Of a stretch of 64,000 bases of DNA, positions 57,211 to 64,000 are shown in pieces. The notes under the pieces are model-generated. The model did not search any database. It was not told the DNA's origin and saw only the letters and a program-made list of their open reading frames with translations. The translations under genes and the position numbers were made by a program. This DNA comes from Saccharopolyspora dendranthemae (lineage in GTDB: Bacteria > Actinomycetota > Actinomycetes > Mycobacteriales > Pseudonocardiaceae), in contig NZ_VIWX01000001.1 of assembly GCF_007829955.1 (NCBI RefSeq), positions 930,001-994,000 of the forward strand, read 5' to 3'. Position 1 is the first letter of the stretch. Each line of letters starts with the position of its first letter.

Positions 57211-58412
57211 CAGGCGTCACCTTCCAGGACCTGAACACCTGGGAGCTGCTTGCCCTCCAGGTACTCCAGCGACGCACCGCCGCCGGTGGAGATGTGCGAG
57301 AAGCCGTCCTCCGGGAGACCCAGGGTGCGCACTGCCGCGGCGGAGTCACCGCCGCCGACGACGCTGAAGGACTCGGAGTCGACGATGGACTGGGCGATGC
57401 CCCGGGTTCCCTCGGCGAAGGCCGGGAACTCGAACACGCCGGCCGGGCCGTTCCAGAACACGGTTCCCGCTCCGCGGAGCACCTCGGCGAACAGCTCGGT
57501 GCTGCGCGGGCCGATGTCCAGGCCCATCCAGCCGTCCTCGATGGCGTCGGCGTTGACGGTCTTGCTCTCGGCGTCGGCCGCGAAGCGGTCGGCGACCACG
57601 ACGTCGACCGGCAGCACGATCTTGTCGGCGTTGTCGGCCAGCAGCGCCTTCGTGTTGGCGATCTGGTCTTCCTGCAGCAGCGAGGAGCCCACGCCGTGGC
57701 CCTGAGCGGCCAGGAACGTGTAGGCCATGCCGCCGCCGATGAGCAGCTTGTCGACCTTGGGCAGCAGCGCCTTGATCACGCCGAGCTTGTCGGAGACCTT
57801 GGAGCCGCCGAGCACCACGGCGTAGGGGCGCTTGGCGTCGCCGGTGAGGGTCCGCAGGACCTCCACCTCGGCGAGCACGAGACCGCCTGCGTAGGCGGGC
57901 AGCTTCTTGGCGACGTCGTAGACCGACGCCTGCTTGCGGTGCACGACGCCGAAGCCGTCGGAGACGAAGGCGGCGCCTTCACCGACGAGCGCGGCCAGGT
58001 CTGCGGCCAGCGACTCGCGCTCGGCGTCGTCCTTGCTGGTCTCGCGGCTGTCGAAGCGCACGTTCTCCAGCAGCGCCACGCCGCCGTCGATGAGCCCGTT
58101 GACCGTGGCCTTGGCGGACTCGCCGACCAGGTCGCCGGCCAGCGCGACCTCGGATCCCAGCAGTTCACCGAGGCGACGCGCGACGGGAGCCAGTGAGAAC
58201 TGCGGGTCGGGCTCGCCCTTCGGACGGCCGAGGTGCGCGGTCAGCACGACCTGCGCACCGGCGGCGGTGAGCTTGGCGACGGTCGGCAGCGAGGCGCGCA
58301 CCCGCCCGTCGTCGGTGATCGTGTCGCCGTCCAGCGGCACGTTGAGGTCGGCGCGCACCAGCACGCGACGACCGCGCACGCCCTCAGAAAGCAGATCGTC
58401 GAGGTTCTTCAC
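57210..58412 (-). CDS. pgk: phosphoglycerate kinase
   Basis: 400 residues from GTG at 58412 with GGAG upstream; the longer frame is not used. [48 protein letters not shown] and [12 protein letters not shown] are classic motifs. It makes ATP from 1,3-bisphosphoglycerate. A strong hairpin lies 26 bases upstream of the start in the gap-pgk space. Confidence 0.96.
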
Positions 58413-58437
58413 GCTCAAACTCCTACGTGAGACGGGA

Positions 58438-58482
58438 AGACCCGCACGAGCCGAGCGAAAACGCTGCGGCTCATGCGGGTCT
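58438..58482 (-). other. RNA hairpin between gap and pgk
   Basis: Arms beginning AGACCCGCA and ending TGCGGGTCT form a ~19-bp stem with an AAAA-type tip (58458-58461) and a one-base bulge. One C-A mismatch on the plus strand becomes a G-U pair in minus-strand RNA, so the fold belongs to the gap-pgk transcript. It lies next to the pgk ribosome-binding site. It may stabilise or process the message, as no T-run follows. Confidence 0.55.
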
Positions 58483-58505
58483 CTTCCTTCGGTCTTGGCT
58501 CTTCC

Positions 58506-58565
58506 CACCCTCGCAGCCGGCACCGCCGCGGGTCTGAGGTTCCGCTACCCGCGCCGCTGAGCAGG
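58506..58565 (+). repeat. shortened copy C of the dispersed hairpin repeat
   Basis: Between gap and pgk. It shares CTCTTC-CACC...GCAGCCGGCACCGCCGCGGGT with copy A and continues directly with TCTGAGGTTCCGC as in the 3' arm of copy B. The whole long hairpin and its loop are absent. The joint leaves a compact CGCGGGT/ACCCGCG stem (58527-58533 with 58547-58553). Hairpin 1 is also missing. Confidence 0.6.
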
Positions 58566-58582
58566 ACGAGTGGGAATCAAGA

Positions 58583-59885
<1,303 letters not shown>

Positions 59886-60872
59886 TCAAGCCTCGGCTTC
59901 GAGCATTTCCGCTGTTACTGCTGATTCCGTGTCCGGCACGCCCAGATCGCGGGCGCGCTTGTCGGCCATGGCCAGCAACCGCCTTATACGACCGGCGACC
60001 GCGTCCTTGGTCATCGGCGGGTCGGCGAGCTGTCCGAGCTCTTCCAGCGACGCCTGGCGGTGGGCCAAGCGCAGCCTGCCCGCGACCGTGAGGTGGTCGG
60101 GGGCGTTCGGGCCGAGCAGGTCCAGCGCGCGTTCGACGCGCGCGGCCGAGGCGACGGCGGCGCGGGCCGACCGGCGCAGGTTCGCGTCGTCGAAGTTGGC
60201 CAGCCGGTTGGCGGTGGCGCGCACCTCGCGCCGCATCCGCCGCTCCTCCCAGGACAGCACGCTGGAGTGCGCGCCGAGCCGGGTCAGCAGGGCGCCGATG
60301 GCGTCGCCGTCGCGGACCACGACGCGGTCGGCGCCGCGCACCTCGCGCGACTTGGCCGACACGCCGATCCGCCGGGCGGAGCCGACGAGCGCGAGCGCTG
60401 CTTCCGGTCCGGGGCAGGTGACCTCCAGGGAGGAGGACCGGCCCGGTTCGGTCAGCGAGCCGTGCGCGAGGAAGGCACCGCGCCAGGCCGCTTCGGAGTC
60501 GCAGGAGCCGCCGGAGACCACGTGGGCGGGAAGGCCGCGCACGGGTCGGCCGCGCGGGTCGAGCAGCCCGGTCTGCCGGGCGAGCCCTTCACCGTCCTTG
60601 ACCACGCGCACCACGTAGCGGGTGCCCTTGCGCAGTCCGCCGGAGGTGATCACGTGCACGTCGGAGTGGTGCCCGAACAGCTCGTGGATCTCCTTGCGGA
60701 GCCTGCGCGCGGTGGATCCGCTGTCGAGTTCGGCCTCGACCACCACCCGTCCGGCGACGATGTGCAGTCCGCCGGCGAAACGCAGCAACGACGAGACCTC
60801 CGCCCGTCGGCAGCACGTCTTGCTCACCGACAACCGGCTCAACTCGTCCTTGACCGCCGCGGTCATCGCCAC
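59886..60872 (-). CDS. whiA: DNA-binding protein WhiA
   Basis: 328 residues from GTG at 60872; ATG at 60866, overlapping the yvcK stop as ATGA, is an alternative. N-terminal homing-endonuclease-like (LAGLIDADG) domain begins [30 protein letters not shown]; the C-terminal helix-turn-helix is [34 protein letters not shown]. WhiA is a sporulation/cell-division regulator in Streptomyces and is conserved even in non-sporulating relatives. Last gene of uvrC-rapZ-yvcK-whiA. Confidence 0.95.
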   Translation of the reverse strand: MAMTAAVKDELSRLSVSKTCCRRAEVSSLLRFAGGLHIVAGRVVVEAELDSGSTARRLRKEIHELFGHHSDVHVITSGGLRKGTRYVVRVVKDGEGLARQTGLLDPRGRPVRGLPAHVVSGGSCDSEAAWRGAFLAHGSLTEPGRSSSLEVTCPGPEAALALVGSARRIGVSAKSREVRGADRVVVRDGDAIGALLTRLGAHSSVLSWEERRMRREVRATANRLANFDDANLRRSARAAVASAARVERALDLLGPNAPDHLTVAGRLRLAHRQASLEELGQLADPPMTKDAVAGRIRRLLAMADKRARDLGVPDTESAVTAEMLEAEA

Positions 60873-61846
60873 TGGTCCGTCCTCCTCTCCAGTGCGGCCC
60901 GCAGGCTCGCCGCGAGCGCCTGCGGGTCGTGCCGTCCCGGCACGGCGGGCGCGGCGATCTTGTCCAGCAAGGTCCAGGCGCCCAGGTCCGAGGCCGCCGA
61001 GCGCAACCGGTCCGGGGTGGGCACGGAATCCGCATCGGCGAGCACGGCGTCGACCTTCAGCCGGGGCGCGTGTTGCGAGAGTACGTCGAGGTGTTGTTCG
61101 GGCGAGAAGCCCGCCGTCTCACCCGGCTGAGGGATGAGGTTGAGCACCACGAACCGGCGCGCCGAAGTGGTCACCAGAGCCTCGTGCAGCTCCGGGACCA
61201 GCAGATGTGGCAGAACGCTGGTGAACCAGGAGCCGGGTCCGAGCAGCACCAGATCGGCACCCGCGACCGCCTCAACGGCTTGCGGGCACGCCGTCGGCGA
61301 GTCGTCCCCGTTCGCGTGCAATCGCACTTGTTTCACCCGACCGGGTGTACTCGCTAGTGCTACCTGCCCTCGAATGGTGCGCACGGCCTCCGGATCGGAG
61401 TCGAGTCCGACGACGTCACCGATCATGTCCAGCGGTCGCGTCGACATCGGCAGCACCCGTCCGCGGATCCCGAGCAGCTCGCACGCGTGGTCGAGGACCT
61501 CGACCGGGTCCTCCAGGACTTCCAGCAGCCCGGCCAGCAGCAGGTTGCCGACCGCGTGCCCGGCCAGCGCGCCCGAACCGCCGAAGCGGTGCTGGAACAC
61601 CTGCGCCCACAGCTGCTCCTGCTCGCCGTCGTCGGCCAGCGCCGCGAGCGCCTTGCGGAGGTCGCCGGGCGGCAGCAGGCCGAGTTCGCGGCGCAGCCGC
61701 CCCGAGGACCCGCCGTCGTCGGCGACCGTCACCACGGCCGTCACGTCGGAGGTGATCCGGCGCAGCGCCGCCAGCGATGCCTGCAGCCCGTGCCCACCGC
61801 CCAGGGCGACCGCGCGGAGCTGCCGGTCCTCCCGCTCGCCCGTCAC
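60863..61846 (-). CDS. yvcK: YvcK/CofD-family gluconeogenesis factor
   Basis: 327 residues from GTG at 61846, overlapping rapZ (GTGA); the longer upstream frame is a rapZ shadow. [47 protein letters not shown], and [21 protein letters not shown] are family marks. YvcK-type proteins bind UDP-GlcNAc and link cell-wall synthesis to carbon supply. Confidence 0.94.
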   Translation of the reverse strand: MTGEREDRQLRAVALGGGHGLQASLAALRRITSDVTAVVTVADDGGSSGRLRRELGLLPPGDLRKALAALADDGEQEQLWAQVFQHRFGGSGALAGHAVGNLLLAGLLEVLEDPVEVLDHACELLGIRGRVLPMSTRPLDMIGDVVGLDSDPEAVRTIRGQVALASTPGRVKQVRLHANGDDSPTACPQAVEAVAGADLVLLGPGSWFTSVLPHLLVPELHEALVTTSARRFVVLNLIPQPGETAGFSPEQHLDVLSQHAPRLKVDAVLADADSVPTPDRLRSAASDLGAWTLLDKIAAPAVPGRHDPQALAASLRAALERRTDQWR

Positions 61847-62721
61847 TCGCGCCCCAGGTCCCGGTGGACCGTCTTGACCATCATCCCGTCGTCCTCGGCG
61901 AGCCTGCGCGCCAGTTCCTCGACCAGCGCGACGCTGCGGTGCTTGCCGCCCGTGCATCCCAGCGCCAGCGTCAGGTAGCGCTTGCCCTCGCGGTGGTAGC
62001 CGGCGCCGACCAGCCGCAGCAGCTGCTGGTAGCTGTCCATGAACTCCTCGGCGCCTTCCTGGCCGAGCACGTAGTTGCGGACCTCGTCGTCGAGGCCGTT
62101 GAACTCGCGCAGCTCGGGGATCCAGAAGGGGTTGGGCAGGAAACGGCAGTCCATCACCAGGTCGGCGTCCATCGGCAGCCCGTACTTGTAGCCGAAGGAC
62201 AGCACGGTCACCCGCGTGCGGGTGCTGGCCTCGGTGCCGAAGGCGTCCTCGATCTTGCTGCGCAGCTGGTGCACGGACAGGCCGGTGGTGTCGAGCACCA
62301 GGTCGGCTTCCGAGCGCAGCCGGGACAGCAGCGAGCGCTCGGCGGCGATGCCGTCGGCCAGCCGTCCGTCCGCCTGCATCGGGTGGCCGCGCCGGACCTG
62401 CTCGAAGCGCCGGATCAGCACCTCGTCGGTGGCCTCCAGGAACAGCACCTTCGGCTTGTAGCCGCGGGCGTCGAGGTCCTTGATCACCGAGCCGAGGTCC
62501 TCGGTGAAGGCGCGGCTGCGCACGTCCATCACCACCGCGACGCGGGTGATCTGGCCGCTCGAGCGGGCCCCCAGCTCGACCATGGTGGCGATCAGCTCCG
62601 GCGGCAGGTTGTCCACCACGAACCAGCCGAGGTCCTCCAGGCACTTGGCCGCGGTGCTGCGGCCCGCTCCGGACAGGCCGCTGACGACCGCGACCTCGAT
62701 GCCCGAATGCTCGTCACTCAC
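61843..62721 (-). CDS. rapZ: RNase adapter RapZ
   Basis: 292 residues. P-loop [27 protein letters not shown] at the N-terminus, VMDVRSRAF, and the C-terminal [17 protein letters not shown] binding site for GlcN6P or nucleotides. In actinobacteria its partner RNA pathway is unclear. Overlaps uvrC by eight bases and yvcK by four. Confidence 0.94.
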   Translation of the reverse strand: MSDEHSGIEVAVVSGLSGAGRSTAAKCLEDLGWFVVDNLPPELIATMVELGARSSGQITRVAVVMDVRSRAFTEDLGSVIKDLDARGYKPKVLFLEATDEVLIRRFEQVRRGHPMQADGRLADGIAAERSLLSRLRSEADLVLDTTGLSVHQLRSKIEDAFGTEASTRTRVTVLSFGYKYGLPMDADLVMDCRFLPNPFWIPELREFNGLDDEVRNYVLGQEGAEEFMDSYQQLLRLVGAGYHREGKRYLTLALGCTGGKHRSVALVEELARRLAEDDGMMVKTVHRDLGRE

Positions 62722-64000
62722 TTTGCTCCCCTTGCTTTCCAGCTGTCCCGTCGGCCAACGCCGCGTGCACGGTCTCCGCGGTGCTGCGACCGATCCCAGG
62801 TACCGCCACGATGTCGTCGACGGTGGCCTGGCGAAGTTTCTTCACCGAGCCGAAGTGCTTGAGCAGCGCTGCGCGACGAGTCTCACCCAGACCCGGGATC
62901 GAGTCCAATGTGGATCCGGTCATCCGCTTGCTCCGCTTGGCCCGGTGGTAGCTGATGGCGAAGCGGTGCGCCTCGTCCCGCACCCGCTGCAGCAGGTAGA
63001 GCGCCTCGCTGGTGCGCGCCAAGATCACCGGATCGGGGTCGGCGGGCAGCCACACCTCTTCGAGGCGCTTGGCCAGGCCGATCACCGCGACGTCGGTGAT
63101 GCCCATCTCGGTCAGCGCGTCGGCCGCGGCGTTGGCCTGCGGCCCGCCACCGTCGATGACCAGCAGGTTCGGCGGGTAGGCGAACCTCTTGGGACGCCCG
63201 GTGTCCGGGTCGATCGCGGGATCGGCTCCGGTGGCCTCGCCGTCCGGGGTCTCCTGCGGGACTTCCTTCGCGGTCTCGCTGAGGTAGCGGGCGAACCGGC
63301 GGCGCACGACCTCGTCGATCGAGCCGACGTCGCCTCCCTCGGCACCTTCCCGGACCTCGAAGCGGCGGTACTCGGACTTGCGCGGCACGCCGTCCTCGAA
63401 GACCACCAGCGAGGCCACCACGTCGCTGCCCTGCACGTGGCTGACGTCGATGCACTCGATGCGCAGCGGAGCGGTGTCCAGCGCGAGCGCTTCCTGCAGC
63501 TCCTGCAGCGCCGCCGAGCGCGCGGTGAGATCGCCGGCGCGGCGCAGCTTGTACTGCTGGAACGCCTCCTTGGCGTTCCGCTCCACGGTCTCCATCAGCG
63601 AACGCTTATCACCGCGCTGCGGAACGCGCAGGCTGACGCGGGTGCCGCGCAGCTCGCCGAGCCAGCCGGCGATGGTCTCGGAGTCCTCGGGCAGTTCGGG
63701 CACCAGCACCTCGCGGGGTACCGGGCTGCCGCCCGAGTCGGCCTGGTCGGCCAGGGCGGCCTGCTCCCCGTAGAACTGCGTGAGGAACTGGGAGGTCAGC
63801 TCCGAGGTGTCCTTGGTCTCGTCGCCCGAGGTCTCGACCTTGTCGATCACCCAGCCGCGCTGGCCGCGGACCCGGCCGCCGCGGATGTGGAAGACCTGCA
63901 CGGCCGCGGCGAGTTCGTCCTGGGCGAAGGCCACGACGTCGGCATCCGTGCCGTCGCCGAGCACCACCGCCTGCTTCTCCATCGCGCGGCGCAGCGCTTC
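62714..64000 (-). CDS. uvrC: excinuclease ABC subunit C, 5' end beyond window
   Basis: The frame is open to the window edge, so about 429 C-terminal residues are visible. They start just after the UVR domain ([29 protein letters not shown]). The C-terminal nuclease domain shows [48 protein letters not shown] and RDEAHRFAI. The tail has two helix-hairpin-helix motifs ([35 protein letters not shown]). It makes the 5' incision in nucleotide excision repair. Confidence 0.96.
   Translation of the reverse strand, partial: EALRRAMEKQAVVLGDGTDADVVAFAQDELAAAVQVFHIRGGRVRGQRGWVIDKVETSGDETKDTSELTSQFLTQFYGEQAALADQADSGGSPVPREVLVPELPEDSETIAGWLGELRGTRVSLRVPQRGDKRSLMETVERNAKEAFQQYKLRRAGDLTARSAALQELQEALALDTAPLRIECIDVSHVQGSDVVASLVVFEDGVPRKSEYRRFEVREGAEGGDVGSIDEVVRRRFARYLSETAKEVPQETPDGEATGADPAIDPDTGRPKRFAYPPNLLVIDGGGPQANAAADALTEMGITDVAVIGLAKRLEEVWLPADPDPVILARTSEALYLLQRVRDEAHRFAISYHRAKRSKRMTGSTLDSIPGLGETRRAALLKHFGSVKKLRQATVDDIVAVPGIGRSTAETVHAALADGTAGKQGEQSE

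Noticed and set aside
60863..62644. A 593-codon frame joining rapZ and yvcK regions
   Set aside because: Only the part from GTG 61846 has YvcK motifs; the rest is a rapZ shadow.

Overview
The window is a high-GC actinobacterial chromosome segment. It has dense genes, many GTG starts, frequent ATGA/GTGA stop-start overlaps and several leaderless promoters. Gene content and order (uvrC-rapZ-yvcK-whiA, gap-pgk-tpiA-secG, pgl-opcA-zwf-tal-tkt, ctaB, qor, ctaA, ABC pair, mptB, sufR-B-D-C-S-U-DUF59, echA, ABC-F, small HTH) match the chromosomal block known from mycobacteria (Rv1420 to Rv1473A) and related families. Codon use, insertions and gene set fit Pseudonocardiaceae, probably Saccharopolyspora or a close relative; the genus is an inference.

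Layout. 1-9.1 kb: a VanZ/RDD membrane protein cut by the window edge, a MoxR-type ATPase coupled to a VWA protein, a serine hydrolase, the SCO1664-family/DUF3090 pair, an LD-carboxypeptidase and a uridine-kinase-like protein. 9.1-14.4 kb: a complete oligopeptide-type ABC importer operon (binding protein, two permeases, fused double ATPase). 14.5-22.8 kb: an Imm1-type immunity protein without a toxin, a TetR regulator, a crotonase, a tiny HTH protein, an ABC-F ATPase with a probable leader peptide, an acVLRF1 ribosome-rescue hydrolase, a dGTPase-like HD protein and a lycopene cyclase. 23.1-31.7 kb: an EAL-CBS-GGDEF protein, then the SUF iron-sulfur operon headed by sufR. 31.7-40.3 kb: an MptB-type mannosyltransferase, an ABC exporter, the heme A synthesis genes ctaA and ctaB, a MarR/GbsR regulator and a quinone reductase. 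40.8-49 kb: a pentose-phosphate operon tkt-tal-pgi-zwf-opcA-pgl. 49-55.2 kb: an accessory stretch with a secreted glycoside hydrolase-like protein, a flavoprotein/GntR operon, a Ktr potassium channel pair and rraA. 55.5-64 kb: rbpA, secG, the lower-glycolysis genes tpiA-pgk-gap, then whiA-yvcK-rapZ-uvrC (uvrC runs off the right edge).

Functionally this is mostly core metabolism: carbon flux with NADPH supply, Fe-S assembly, heme A for cytochrome oxidase, and translation rescue. No tRNA, rRNA, CRISPR array, insertion sequence or prophage was recognised.

The most unusual material is between genes. Two copies of a roughly 185-bp element (37.0 and 55.3 kb) share flanks but have hairpin stems that differ by compensating base changes. 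Two further, shortened relatives lie at 25.5 and 58.5 kb. Other notable signals are a leader ORF plus hairpin before the ABC-F gene, a 50-bp perfect palindrome between qor and ctaB, and a G-tract run in front of rraA.
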